Shown in pieces: positions 8,829 through 18,034 of a DNA stretch of 63,233 bases. Every line of letters starts with the position of its first letter. Positions within the stretch are counted from its first letter, which is position 1. The position numbers and the translations under genes are program-made. Source of the DNA: Neobacillus dielmonensis (GTDB taxonomy: Bacteria; Bacillota; Bacilli; Bacillales; Cytobacillaceae); assembly GCF_000612665.1 (NCBI RefSeq), contig NZ_HG942081.1, positions 1 to 63,233 of the forward strand, read 5' to 3'. The notes under the pieces are model-generated. The model had not been told where the DNA came from and searched no databases. It worked only from the letters and a program-made list of their open reading frames with translations.

Positions 8829-9854
8829 ATGTACAGCTTTAAGAATGACTACGCAGAGGGCGCGCATCCCAGGATTTTAAATGCGTTGATGGAGTCGAAT
8901 TTTGAGCAGGAAGATGGTTACGGGGAAGACCGGTATTCCCGTAAGGCGGTTGAACTTTTGAAGGAAAAGCTCGGCCGGACGGATGTGGATATTCATCTGA
9001 TTCCTGGTGGAACACAAACTAATTTGATCGCGATTTCTGCTTTTTTAAGACCACATGAAGCGGCTATTGCGGCGAACAGCGGCCATATTCAGACACATGA
9101 AACGGGGGCAATTGAAGCAACCGGGCATAAAGTATTATCCGTTGAAACGAAAGATGGAAAGCTGACTCCGAAGGGAATTCAGGAAGTACTGGATGCACAT
9201 ACAGATGAGCACATGGTAAAGCCAAAGTTGGTATACATATCGAATTCTACTGAAATTGGATCGATTTATAATAAAGCAGAACTTCAAGCATTAAGTAATT
9301 TCTGCCGAGAACACAATTTGATTTTTTATATGGATGGGGCACGGCTGGGTTCCGCTTTATGTTCGTCGGAAAATGACCTCAAGTTATCTGATTTCCCTGA
9401 ATTAGTTGACGCATATTATATTGGCGGCACGAAAAACGGAGCTCTCATCGGGGAAGCATTAGTAATTTGCCGTGATTCTCTTAAGGAAGATTTCCGCTTC
9501 CATATGAAGCAAAAAGGGGCGCTCCTTGCAAAAGGCAGACTGCTTGGCATTCAGTTCCTTGAACTTTTTCGGGATAATTTGTTCTTTGAGTTGGCTCAGC
9601 ATGCCAATAATATGGCCAAAAGGATTAGCGAAGAATTAAAACAAGCCAACATAAAGTTCTTAACTCATTCGCCATCCAATCAAATCTTCCCGATCCTTCC
9701 TAACGGTGTCATCAACGAATTACAAAAAAACTATGCTTTCATCCTTTGGGAAAAAGTGGACCAAGACCATTCCGCCATCCGTATCGTAACCTCTTGGGCC
9801 ACAAAGGAAGAAGCCGTCGACACATTCCTCGGAGACATCAGAAAGTATCTATAA
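8829..9854 (+). CDS. Low-specificity L-threonine aldolase family enzyme
   Basis: This fold-type I PLP enzyme of the beta-eliminating lyase family has 341 residues. It begins FKNDYAEGAHPRIL and has GGTQTNLIAISAF, the aspartate motif FYMDGARLGSAL and the PLP lysine K202 in YIGGTKNGAL. Such enzymes cleave threonine or allo-threonine to glycine and acetaldehyde. ATG 8829 lies 8 nt behind TGGAGG, better placed than GTG 8826. It is monocistronic and converges on the flavoenzyme gene, with a 51-nt perfect palindrome between them. Confidence 0.88.
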   Translation: MYSFKNDYAEGAHPRILNALMESNFEQEDGYGEDRYSRKAVELLKEKLGRTDVDIHLIPGGTQTNLIAISAFLRPHEAAIAANSGHIQTHETGAIEATGHKVLSVETKDGKLTPKGIQEVLDAHTDEHMVKPKLVYISNSTEIGSIYNKAELQALSNFCREHNLIFYMDGARLGSALCSSENDLKLSDFPELVDAYYIGGTKNGALIGEALVICRDSLKEDFRFHMKQKGALLAKGRLLGIQFLELFRDNLFFELAQHANNMAKRISEELKQANIKFLTHSPSNQIFPILPNGVINELQKNYAFILWEKVDQDHSAIRIVTSWATKEEAVDTFLGDIRKYL

Positions 9855-9857
9855 TCG

Positions 9858-9908
9858 TTACCACTTTAAAGCGCCGGGGGACTGTCCCCCGGCGCTTTAA
9901 AGTGGTAA
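9858..9908. repeat. Dispersed GGGGGAC palindrome, copy 3 (perfect, 51 nt)
   Basis: Every base from 9858 to 9908 pairs about the central T at 9883, giving a 25-bp stem. The core is GGGGGACTGTCCCCC and the outer arm begins TTACCACTTTAAAGCGCC. It fills the gap between two convergent stop codons, where it could also act as a bidirectional terminator although it lacks a clear T-tract. Confidence 0.9.
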
Positions 9909-9920
9909 AGCCGTAGTTGT

Positions 9921-11138
9921 TTATAGAAGAGGTCTGTTCTCTAGGTATAGTTCCATGTCAGGGCTGTTTCCTTTGGTGATGTTTTCAGAGATTAGCTTTG
10001 CTAGGAGCTGACTGTAGACGGTTCCATTATCCCCGAAGGCGTATAGAAAGTAGCAGTTGGGGTATTCGTCGTATGTACCGATAATGGGAAGACCGTCTAC
10101 GGTCCCTCCATAGAAAGCTGATAAATAAAATTCAGGTTTTACTTGTATATTTGGAAACATGTTATTAAATTCTTGTATTAACTTATCTTTTTTGTGCATC
10201 AGCTTACTATCTCGGTCCTCGGGATAAATCGTATTTTCGTCTAGCCCTCCAATAATAATCCGGTCATCAGCTGTTGTCCTCATGAATAAATAGGGGCGGG
10301 CTGTTTCCCATATAAGTGTACGATTATACCAAGAACTGAAATCTGCAACAGGATTCGTGGTAACTGTATAAGTGCTTACAAACGAGGCTTGCTTTTCCTT
10401 TTTTATATCAATTCCTTCATAACCTGCTGCAAAAATAACATAACGAGCTCGAATCGAACGTCCTGTCTTCGTGGTGACGACCATTTGCTGTTCCTGAGGG
10501 TCATAATGATGCCCGTTCATAGGTGTATTTTCGAAGACTTGCACCCCTTTTTTGACCGCATAATCCAATAATGCATGAGTAAACTTGAAGGGATTGATTT
10601 CAGCGTCATTATAAGAGTAAATGGCAGCTTCCCTGCTAAAAGGATAGTTTGATTCAATGTCAGACTTTGTCCAAAAATCGAGCTCAAACCCTTGCTGCTT
10701 TATAAAGTCATACTCGTTTTTCAAGCGTCCGACGTCTTCTTGGGAACTCGCAGAATATAGAGTGTCCCTGCGGATAAATTCACAATCAATCTCGGCAGAT
10801 TTTGCTGCTTTTTCAATTTCATTAATCGCCTCTTTTAGCAGTTGTAAATGCCTCACAATGTATTCCTTGCCAAAAGTGTTAATCAAGTCGGTAAACATTT
10901 TTTCACCGGAATATTGTAACAGGGCTGTGTTAGTGCTCGTACTGCCGCTGCCGATTTTCCCTTTTTCTATTAAAACCACATGTAGGTCCGAATGGGCAAG
11001 ATAATAGGCACACTGTGCGCCAGAGCTGCCTCCTCCAATAATCGCTACATCACATACAATTTCATTCTCTAAGGCTGGGTATGACGGTGGGTCAGGGAAA
11101 GTGGTTGGCCAATAATACTTACCAGTTTCTAAGTTCAT
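9921..11138 (-). CDS. DAO-family FAD-dependent oxidoreductase
   Basis: This protein of about 405 residues is of the D-amino-acid oxidase/glycine oxidase type. The Rossmann motif is DVAIIGGGSSGAQCAYYLA near residues 30-48, followed by VVLIEKGKIGSGSTSTNTALLQ. C-terminal motifs include YVIFAAGYEG and TVDGLPIIGTYDEYPNCYFLYAFGDNG, the usual flavin-contacting end. ATG 11138 (MNLETGKYYWP) has a clean AGGAGGA site, so the in-frame extension to 11180 is rejected. The substrate is probably an amine or amino acid. It is divergent from the luciferase-like gene. Confidence 0.85.
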   Translation of the reverse strand: MNLETGKYYWPTTFPDPPSYPALENEIVCDVAIIGGGSSGAQCAYYLAHSDLHVVLIEKGKIGSGSTSTNTALLQYSGEKMFTDLINTFGKEYIVRHLQLLKEAINEIEKAAKSAEIDCEFIRRDTLYSASSQEDVGRLKNEYDFIKQQGFELDFWTKSDIESNYPFSREAAIYSYNDAEINPFKFTHALLDYAVKKGVQVFENTPMNGHHYDPQEQQMVVTTKTGRSIRARYVIFAAGYEGIDIKKEKQASFVSTYTVTTNPVADFSSWYNRTLIWETARPYLFMRTTADDRIIIGGLDENTIYPEDRDSKLMHKKDKLIQEFNNMFPNIQVKPEFYLSAFYGGTVDGLPIIGTYDEYPNCYFLYAFGDNGTVYSQLLAKLISENITKGNSPDMELYLENRPLL

Positions 11139-11348
11139 ATATTTCCTCCTGATGCAACATCTCATTGTTAATATTTCCAATAGAAAGTTTGAAATGCAGG
11201 ATTGAAAAGAAATTTTATTATTTGCACCATGTTAAACATTATATGATAATAGGAATCAATACATAGGACAAATGTAATGAGGTTGTGTAAGGTCATATTT
11301 GCTATTTTTAATGATAAAATGATTAACGGATAGTTGGAGGGGTTACTA

Positions 11349-12401
11349 GTGGAGATAGGGGTTACAACATTTGTAGAAACCACACCAGATGTGAAAACGG
11401 GTGAAGTGATTAGCCATGCCCAGCGTTTGCGCGAGGTAGTGGAGGAAATTGTTCTTGCCGACCAAGTTGGCTTGGATGTGTTTGGAGTAGGAGAGCATCA
11501 TCGCAAGGATTATGCAGCATCCTCTCCTGCTGTGCTCCTGGCCGCAGCAGCATCCCAAACAAAACGAATCAGGCTTACCAGTGCTGTGTCGGTTCTTTCT
11601 TCAGATGACCCGGTGCGAGTGTTCGAACAATTTGCTATGCTCGACGGAATTTCAAACGGGCGGGCTGAAATTATGGCGGGCCGTGGCTCGTTTATCGAAT
11701 CATTCCCACTGTTTGGATACGATTTAAGAGAATACGACGAGCTATTCGATGAAAAGCTAGAATTACTGCTTAAATTACGTGAATCAGAGAAAGTAACATG
11801 GAACGGCGGTAAACATCGTCCGGCCATCCAAAATCTGGGTGTATATCCACGTCCGGTACAGGATCCATTGCCCGTGTGGATTGGCAGCGGAGGTACGCCA
11901 GAATCTGTCGTTCGCGCCGGCCTTCTTGGACTGCCGCTTGTATTAGCTATCATTGGAGGCAGTCCTGTCAGATTTGCTCCATTGGTTCAGCTTTATAAAA
12001 GAGCGGCAGCCCAAGCTGGACATGATGCCAGCAAGCTTGCGCTTGCATCCCACTCTCACGGTTTTGTCGCCGAGGATACGGACACAGCGGCGGACAAATT
12101 TTTCCCATCGACTCAAGCAGCGATGAACGTGCTAGGAAGGGAGCGGGGCTGGGGTAATTATGACCGCTCCGCTTTTGATGCAGCAAGAAGCTTTGACGGT
12201 GCTTTGTACGTCGGTGACCCGGAAACAGTGGCCCAGAAAATCATCCATCTTCGCAAAAAGGTTGGAGTGACACGATTTATGCTCCACGTGCCGGTTGGCA
12301 GTATGCCGCATGTAGACGTGATGAGGGCTATAGAATTGCTAGGCAGAGAGGTAGCGCCTCGGGTACGTGAGGAAGTAGCCCAATGGGAAGCTGCCCAATA
12401 A
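11349..12401 (+). CDS. LLM-class flavin-dependent monooxygenase
   Basis: This luciferase-like TIM-barrel protein of 350 residues begins VEIGVTTFVE, with FGVGEHHRKDYAASSP near residue 50, RIRLTSAVSVLSSDDPVRVFEQFAMLD, and the later block PLPVWIGSGGTPESVVRAG. Such enzymes use reduced FMN and O2 and cover many substrates. GTG 11349 follows TTGGAGGGG, which the longer reading frame would treat as its own start. An imperfect terminator follows. Catabolic context downstream is suggestive only. Confidence 0.85.
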   Translation: MEIGVTTFVETTPDVKTGEVISHAQRLREVVEEIVLADQVGLDVFGVGEHHRKDYAASSPAVLLAAAASQTKRIRLTSAVSVLSSDDPVRVFEQFAMLDGISNGRAEIMAGRGSFIESFPLFGYDLREYDELFDEKLELLLKLRESEKVTWNGGKHRPAIQNLGVYPRPVQDPLPVWIGSGGTPESVVRAGLLGLPLVLAIIGGSPVRFAPLVQLYKRAAAQAGHDASKLALASHSHGFVAEDTDTAADKFFPSTQAAMNVLGRERGWGNYDRSAFDAARSFDGALYVGDPETVAQKIIHLRKKVGVTRFMLHVPVGSMPHVDVMRAIELLGREVAPRVREEVAQWEAAQ

Positions 12402-12426
12402 AATAAACAAATTTCTTTCTGTAAAT

Positions 12427-12451
12427 AGGCTTCCGAAAAGGAGCCTTTTTT
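12427..12451 (+). terminator. Terminator after LLM monooxygenase
   Basis: AGGCTTCC at 12427-12434 pairs with GGAGCCT at 12440-12446 with one bulged base, followed by T residues. Confidence 0.7.
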
Positions 12452-12551
12452 AATTTACTGGTCTCAATCAATATAATCGGGACCTTCAGCATGTAATATA
12501 TAGGTACGAACCCCCATATATTTTTGAGTAAAAAGTAGAGGGGGAAAGGGA

Positions 12552-14282
12552 TTGGAATTTCATCAAATTTATGATCCGATGGGAAATCCGTTTCTATCAA
12601 CGTTTTTGGCGGCTGTACCGATTTTGACACTGTTGTATTTACTGGCTTTGCATCCCCATAGGGATAGGCTAGGAAAAAGGCATTATGGCATTACTGCACC
12701 CAAAGCTGCCTTGATAGCAGCGATCGTAACCGTTTTGATGGCCATTTGGCTAGTTGATATGCCCGTACCTTCTGCCATTGCAGCTTTTGGCTATGGTTCC
12801 TTCTTTGGTCTGATGCCTATTGGGTGGATTGTTGTGGCAGCCATGTTTTTGTATACAATTACATTAGTGAGCGGACAATTTGAGACGGTCAAATCTTCGG
12901 TTGTGCAATTATCCTCAGACAGACGAATCCAAACACTTCTAATCGCTTTTTCATTTGGCGCCTTTATTGAAGGTGCTGCGGGCTTTGGCACCCCCGTAGC
13001 CATTGCAGGGGCACTAATGGCAGGACTCGGTTTTCGTCCAATGGCAGCAGCTGTTTTATGCTTAATCGCGAACACAGCGCCTGTGGCCTATGGAGCAGTT
13101 GGTACCCCCATCATTACATTAGCCAATGTTACCGGTCTGCCGGAGAGTGCCTTGTCTGCCATGGCAGGAAGGCAGCTTCCATTTTTCTCGGTCCTCGTTC
13201 CGTTTTGGCTCATTGCAACCATGGTATTTATGCACAAAGGGAAGTGGAAGCAGGTTTGGGAAATATGGCCTGCCATTGTAGTAACAGGTTTCAGTTTCTC
13301 CATTACCCAGTTTGCCGTCTCTAACTTCGTAGGGCCCATGCTTGTCGACATTGTAGCAGGTCTTATTTCCCTCTTTGCCTTAGTTTTGCTTTTAAAGGTG
13401 TGGCAGCCGAAAAACAAGTTCTATCTTCCTGGGGAAGAGGAAGCGATGAAATCGATGGAAAAAAAGCAGTCTGCCTACACCCGTGGACAAGTCGCAAGAG
13501 CTTGGACTCCTTGGGCATTTCTTACTGTATTCGTGTTTATGTGGGGCCTTCCCCAATGGAAAACTCTCCTCAACTCATTAGATTTTTGGGGACTTAAATC
13601 TCTGTACAATATTCCAGTGCCATCTTTAGATCAACTTATTTTCCGTGGACCGCCCCTTGTGACAGAGACCGTTCCAGAAGCAGCTGTTTACAGCTTTAAC
13701 TGGCTTTCTGCTGCGGGAACAGGGGTATTCTTTGCTGCCATTCTTAGCGGCTTATTTCTACGGTTAAGCAAGGAAGAATGGAAGCTTTCTATTGTCAGAA
13801 CAGCCCAAAGAATGAAAACGCCCTTAATTACCATCGCTTTGGTGTTAGGCCTCGGTTACACAACGAGATATTCGGGGTTAGATGCCATTCTTGGTCTGGC
13901 GTTTACGAAAACAGGCGTCATGTATCCATTCTTCGCTGCGATGCTTGGCTGGCTTGGGGTATTTTTAACAGGCAGTGACACCTCCTCCAATGCTCTATTC
14001 GGAAGCATGCAGAGGATTACAGCGGATCAGCTTGGACTAGATCCTGTCCTGATTGCTGCCTCCAATTCAACGGGCGGCGTGATGGGAAAAATGATTGACG
14101 CCCAGAGCATCGTCGTTGCGACAGCGGCGTGTTACGAGGACCGCAATGAAGGAGCCAATGCTGTGGGTCCGATTTTCCGAGCAGTCTTTTTCCATAGTAT
14201 CGCACTGGCAGTTTTAATGGGCATTCTCGTCATGCTCCAAGCGTACGTGTTCCCGTGGATGATTCCATCCTATACCTTATAA
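12552..14282 (+). CDS. L-lactate permease family transporter
   Basis: This polytopic membrane protein of 576 residues with about 12-14 hydrophobic segments is of normal length for the LctP/LldP family. Family hallmarks are AFSFGAFIEGAAGFGTPVAIAGALMAGLGF near residue 140, NTAPVAYGAVGTPI, and the late LTGSDTSSNALFGSMQ plus NSTGGVMGKMIDAQSIVVA. These carriers import L- or D-lactate and sometimes glycolate with protons. The start is TTG 12552 after GAGGGGGAAAGGGA. It precedes the Baeyer-Villiger gene by about 150 bp containing a cre site, so the two may be separately transcribed. Confidence 0.92.
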   Translation: MEFHQIYDPMGNPFLSTFLAAVPILTLLYLLALHPHRDRLGKRHYGITAPKAALIAAIVTVLMAIWLVDMPVPSAIAAFGYGSFFGLMPIGWIVVAAMFLYTITLVSGQFETVKSSVVQLSSDRRIQTLLIAFSFGAFIEGAAGFGTPVAIAGALMAGLGFRPMAAAVLCLIANTAPVAYGAVGTPIITLANVTGLPESALSAMAGRQLPFFSVLVPFWLIATMVFMHKGKWKQVWEIWPAIVVTGFSFSITQFAVSNFVGPMLVDIVAGLISLFALVLLLKVWQPKNKFYLPGEEEAMKSMEKKQSAYTRGQVARAWTPWAFLTVFVFMWGLPQWKTLLNSLDFWGLKSLYNIPVPSLDQLIFRGPPLVTETVPEAAVYSFNWLSAAGTGVFFAAILSGLFLRLSKEEWKLSIVRTAQRMKTPLITIALVLGLGYTTRYSGLDAILGLAFTKTGVMYPFFAAMLGWLGVFLTGSDTSSNALFGSMQRITADQLGLDPVLIAASNSTGGVMGKMIDAQSIVVATAACYEDRNEGANAVGPIFRAVFFHSIALAVLMGILVMLQAYVFPWMIPSYTL

Positions 14283-14373
14283 ATAGCAGTTTGCAGAAGG
14301 ACTTTTTCGGAAGATACTTACTTAATTTTCCAAAAAAGAAGCAGGAGGATTCATGTGGTAAGTAGAATTTATT

Positions 14374-14387
14374 TGAAAACGCTTCCA
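14374..14387 (+). promoter_or_regulatory. CcpA cre site upstream of the Baeyer-Villiger monooxygenase
   Basis: TGAAAACGCTTCCA matches the Bacillus cre consensus TGWAANCGNTNWCA at every fixed position. It lies 42 bp before the monooxygenase ATG, a place where bound CcpA would block transcription (inference). Confidence 0.7.
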
Positions 14388-14428
14388 TGAATTTGCGCTT
14401 AATTTTTTTAAAAGGAGGGTTTTATAAA

Positions 14429-16078
14429 ATGACAGGTGGCCAGCTCGATGTTCAACACTTTGATGCTGTAGTTGTCGGAGCAGGTTTTGCGGGTATATAT
14501 ATGCTGCAAAAGCTTAGGGAATCTGGGTATTCAATCCGCGTTTATGAGTCGGCCGACAATGTGGGCGGCACATGGTACCATAACCGCTATCCAGGAGCGA
14601 GATGTGACATTGAAAGTATTTACTATAATTATACTTTCTCAGAAGAGATTCTGAATGAATGGACATGGTCTTCAAGATATGCCGAGCAGCCGGAAATATT
14701 AGACTATATCAACTTTGTGGCCGATAAGCTTGATTTGCGGCGAGACATACAATTCAATACCCGGATTACAACCGCACGTTTTAACGAAACTTATGATTTT
14801 TGGGAAATAGATACTGATGCCGGTTATTTGATTACGGCCAAGTATTTTATAACAGCTATAGGTTGTTTGTCGGCATCCAACATTCCGAACATGAAGGGAT
14901 TGGATAGTTTCAAGGGCGAAATGTACCACACAGGAAAATGGCCGCATGAAGAAGTAGATTTCAAGGGAAAGCGGGTCGGGGTCATTGGAACAGGCTCCAG
15001 CGGCATCCAAGCAATTCCCTTCATTGCCAAGGAAGCAGGTCACCTCACCGTTTTTCAGCGTACACCACAGTATAGCACCCCAGCACAAAACCATGCCTAT
15101 GACCCAGATTTTCTGCGGCAGATTCGGAGAAATTACAGTGAAATCAAACAACTTATGTGCTCCTCGATGCATGGTGTTCCATCATTCCCCCGGGAGGAAT
15201 TAGCTATAGAGGTTTCTCCAGAAGTGCGCAATCAGAGGTATGAAAAAGCATGGCAGGAAGGCGGCTTGTTTACCATGCTGTATCAATTCGGCGACTTAGG
15301 TTTCGGGGAACAGGCCAACGAAACGGCACAGGAATTCATCCGGGCGAAAATCAGGCAGATTGTTCGGGACCAAAAGACAGCCGACAAGCTGATGCCAAAA
15401 TACATTTACGGCACTAAACGGCCCATCATCGATACGGATTATTTTGAAACGTATAACCGGGATAATGTAACCCTTGTCGATATTAAGGCAGAACCAATTG
15501 AGGAGATTACACCCACCGGCCTAAGAACTGCAGAGGCAGACTACGAGTTGGACATGATTGTTTTTGCAACTGGCTTTGACGCAATGACAGGACCGTTTTT
15601 TAAAATGGACATTCGTGGCAGGGGAGGAGTCTCACTTAAGGAAAAGTGGGCAGGGGGCGCACAACTGAAAACTTATCTCGGCATAGCCACTGCAGGTTTC
15701 CCGAATATGTTTATGATTACAGGTCCACAAAGCCCATCTGTCTTAAGCAATATGCTGGTGTCGATTGAGCAGCACGTGGAATGGATTTCTGATTTTCTGG
15801 ATTATCTTCGGAAAAATAATCAAGAAGTATTTGAGGCAGCTATACCTGCTGAGGAAGCATGGAGTCAGCAATGCAGGGAGGCGGCGGAAATGTCTCTGCT
15901 TCCAAAGTCAGATTCCTGGTATATGGGTGCCAATATTGAAGGAAAGCCAAGGGGGATTCTTCCCTTTATCGGTGGAGTCGGGCTTTACAGACAAATTTGT
16001 GATGAAGTCGCGGCCAAAGGATATGAGGGATTTTTGACTGGGCAGGCTTCAAGGGCATTGCATAATAAAAGCTATTAA
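14429..16078 (+). CDS. Baeyer-Villiger flavoprotein monooxygenase
   Basis: This 549-residue enzyme is predicted to insert one oxygen atom beside a ketone carbonyl using NADPH and O2, giving an ester or lactone. FAD-binding GAGFAG lies near residue 17, followed by GGTWYHNRYPGARCD typical of the cyclohexanone/phenylacetone monooxygenase type. The class fingerprint FxGxxxHxxxWP is present as FKGEMYHTGKWP at 161-172, and the NADPH Rossmann motif GTGSSG lies near 190. Length is normal. ATG 14429 follows AAAGGAGGG, and a cre site lies upstream. The esterase gene starts 31 bp after the stop, so the pair probably forms an operon. Confidence 0.92.
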   Translation: MTGGQLDVQHFDAVVVGAGFAGIYMLQKLRESGYSIRVYESADNVGGTWYHNRYPGARCDIESIYYNYTFSEEILNEWTWSSRYAEQPEILDYINFVADKLDLRRDIQFNTRITTARFNETYDFWEIDTDAGYLITAKYFITAIGCLSASNIPNMKGLDSFKGEMYHTGKWPHEEVDFKGKRVGVIGTGSSGIQAIPFIAKEAGHLTVFQRTPQYSTPAQNHAYDPDFLRQIRRNYSEIKQLMCSSMHGVPSFPREELAIEVSPEVRNQRYEKAWQEGGLFTMLYQFGDLGFGEQANETAQEFIRAKIRQIVRDQKTADKLMPKYIYGTKRPIIDTDYFETYNRDNVTLVDIKAEPIEEITPTGLRTAEADYELDMIVFATGFDAMTGPFFKMDIRGRGGVSLKEKWAGGAQLKTYLGIATAGFPNMFMITGPQSPSVLSNMLVSIEQHVEWISDFLDYLRKNNQEVFEAAIPAEEAWSQQCREAAEMSLLPKSDSWYMGANIEGKPRGILPFIGGVGLYRQICDEVAAKGYEGFLTGQASRALHNKSY

Positions 16079-16109
16079 TCTAAAAAAACTTATTTTTGGA
16101 GGGAATGGA

Positions 16110-17054
16110 ATGGCAAATCTTGATCCGCAAGCAAAATTCTTATTGGAACAACTCGAGGCAGCAGGAGGTCCTGCATTGGAAACTTTGGCTCCTGAACAAG
16201 CAAGGCAAGCAATCGACCTGGGGGCTTTGGCAGGTGTGGCAGAAGAGGTGGAAAAAATAGAAAACAGAACCATCCCAGGGCCAGGAGGCGAAATTCCGGT
16301 GCGAATTTACACCCCTGCCGCTGAAGGCCCTCTCCCGGTATTGGTTTTCTACCATGGAGGCGGCTGGGTGATTGGCAATTTGGATACGATGGATATACCT
16401 TGCCGGATGCTGGCCAAAACGGTCGGATGTGTCGTCGTTTCTGTAGATTACCGGTTGGCACCGGAGCATAAATTCCCTGCTGCTGCTGAAGATTCGTATG
16501 CAGCATTGAAGTGGGTGGCGGAAAATGCTTCGGAGCTGGGAGCAGACGCCAAACGGATTGCGGTAGGCGGCGATAGCGCCGGCGGAAACCTAACGGCTGT
16601 TACGGCATTGATGGCCAGGGATAAAGGCGGGCCGTCATTGGCCTATCAATTGCTGATTTACCCAGTGACCAACCACTCGTTTGACACAGAATCCTACCTA
16701 GAGAATGCTGAGGGCTACTTTTTGACAAAAAACATGATGGTCTGGTTCTGGGATCATTATCTAAATAGCAAAGAGGATGGATTGAACCCATATGCTTCAC
16801 CACTGAGAGCAGGGGATTTAAGCGGCCTGCCACCTGCCTTGGTGATTACGGCTGGGTTTGACCCGTTGCGGGACGAAGGAGAGGCCTATGGGAATCTCTT
16901 AAGGGAAGCTGGAGTACCAGTAGAGGCCACAAGATACGACGGGATGATTCACGGATTCTTCGGGATGCCGGGCATCTTGGACGACAGCAAAAAAGCGATT
17001 GACCAAGCAGCGGATGCCCTGAAAAAAGCATTTTTTGCAGTAGAGTCAAAATAA
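16110..17054 (+). CDS. HSL-family alpha/beta-hydrolase (esterase)
   Basis: This 314-residue hydrolase of the hormone-sensitive lipase family has oxyanion motif HGGGWVIGN at 82-90, nucleophile S156 in GDSAGGN, the acid in DPLRDEGEAY near 251 and the histidine in MIHGFFGMPG near 281. It hydrolyses carboxyl esters. Its place 31 bp behind the Baeyer-Villiger monooxygenase makes the monooxygenase's ester product its likely substrate, yielding an alcohol and an acid. A GGAGGG site precedes the ATG. Confidence 0.9.
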   Translation: MANLDPQAKFLLEQLEAAGGPALETLAPEQARQAIDLGALAGVAEEVEKIENRTIPGPGGEIPVRIYTPAAEGPLPVLVFYHGGGWVIGNLDTMDIPCRMLAKTVGCVVVSVDYRLAPEHKFPAAAEDSYAALKWVAENASELGADAKRIAVGGDSAGGNLTAVTALMARDKGGPSLAYQLLIYPVTNHSFDTESYLENAEGYFLTKNMMVWFWDHYLNSKEDGLNPYASPLRAGDLSGLPPALVITAGFDPLRDEGEAYGNLLREAGVPVEATRYDGMIHGFFGMPGILDDSKKAIDQAADALKKAFFAVESK

Positions 17055-17202
17055 AGAAATGAGGAAGACTTACATGAAAGGCCGATATAATCGGTCTTCG
17101 TGTCAGTCTTTTTTTGAGCACTATGGTGTAAACTATTATGAAATGAAACCTTTTTTAATATAAAACGTATGTTTTTTATATCGAAACATAGAGGGTGGAC
17201 GT

Positions 17203-18009
17203 ATGATAGAGACAAAAGAACAACTTTTACAAGAACTGGAAGTCGTAGAAAAGTGGGAAAAGGATCAAGGGAGTTTATGGATTTGGGAAAGGCTGGGACG
17301 CTTGCCTTTTAAACTTCTTGATAAGATTACCCCTCAATTCATTCATGACAAAGTAGGAGGCTTACTTGAAGAAATCGGCTCTTATATACAAACAGGCGGA
17401 AAATACTTGATAAAAAAAGAAAATATCTTTGCAACGATTGAAAAAGAGACAGGCAATCCTATTGCAGATATGTCTGACATCAAGGACATTCCCTTATCCA
17501 CGATGAAAAAGTTAAGCAAGGAGCTGGCTGGGCAAAGGAAGAAGTTTGCCACCATCCAAGGAGCAAGCACAGGTATCGGAGGAATCTTTACCTTGGCAAT
17601 AGATATCCCGGCCATAATGGCCATCTCATTGAAAACGTTGCAGGAAATTGCCATCCTACATGGCTATGACCCGAATGAAAAAAGTGAGCGCATTTTTATC
17701 ATCAAGTGCTTGCAGTTTTCATCGTCGGACATTGTAGGCAAAAAGGCGATTTTGAATGAGCTTTCTCATTTTTATGAACAAGGAAGCCGCTCAAGTGAAA
17801 TGGTATCGCAACTGCAAGGCTGGCGTGAGGTTGTATTTACATATCGAGATCAGTTTGGCTGGAAGAAGCTTCTGCAAATGGTTCCGATTGCCGGAATGAT
17901 TTTCGGAGCCTTTACCAATAGGTCCACAATCAATGACCTGGCCGAAACCGGCATGATGCTATATCGAAAAAGGAGAGTGCTTGAAAGATTAGAACTGGTA
18001 AAATCATAG
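17203..18009 (+). CDS. EcsC-family protein
   Basis: The protein has 268 residues. The segment FATIQGASTGIGGIFTLAIDIPAIMAISLKTLQEIA near 120-155 and a second hydrophobic patch PIAGMIFGAFTNRSTINDLAETG near 230-252 are typical of EcsC-family proteins, which probably associate with membranes. The family is named for the third gene of the B. subtilis ecs operon, but this copy has no ABC genes beside it. A GAGGGTGG site precedes the ATG. Role unknown. It converges on the EndoU-like gene with only 25 bp between stops and no visible terminator. Confidence 0.85.
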   Translation: MIETKEQLLQELEVVEKWEKDQGSLWIWERLGRLPFKLLDKITPQFIHDKVGGLLEEIGSYIQTGGKYLIKKENIFATIEKETGNPIADMSDIKDIPLSTMKKLSKELAGQRKKFATIQGASTGIGGIFTLAIDIPAIMAISLKTLQEIAILHGYDPNEKSERIFIIKCLQFSSSDIVGKKAILNELSHFYEQGSRSSEMVSQLQGWREVVFTYRDQFGWKKLLQMVPIAGMIFGAFTNRSTINDLAETGMMLYRKRRVLERLELVKS

Positions 18010-18034
18010 AGAGGGAAAAAAGTGAAGGACAAGT

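Noticed and set aside
14699..15172. 157-residue minus-strand frame inside the Baeyer-Villiger gene
   Set aside because: It lies wholly antisense to a well-supported enzyme, has no ribosome binding site and no recognisable domain.
16090..16506. 138-residue minus-strand frame opposite the esterase
   Set aside because: It is antisense to the catalytic part of the esterase and has no family features.
17064..17118. Possible terminator after the esterase (GGCCGAT/ATCGGTC hairpin with a later T-run)
   Set aside because: The stem is short and about 14 nt from the T-run, so I could not support it as a terminator.
17158..17181. Inverted repeat ATATAAAA-N8-TTTTATAT before the EcsC gene
   Set aside because: Short, AT-only arms are expected often in such sequence; no other sign of an operator.
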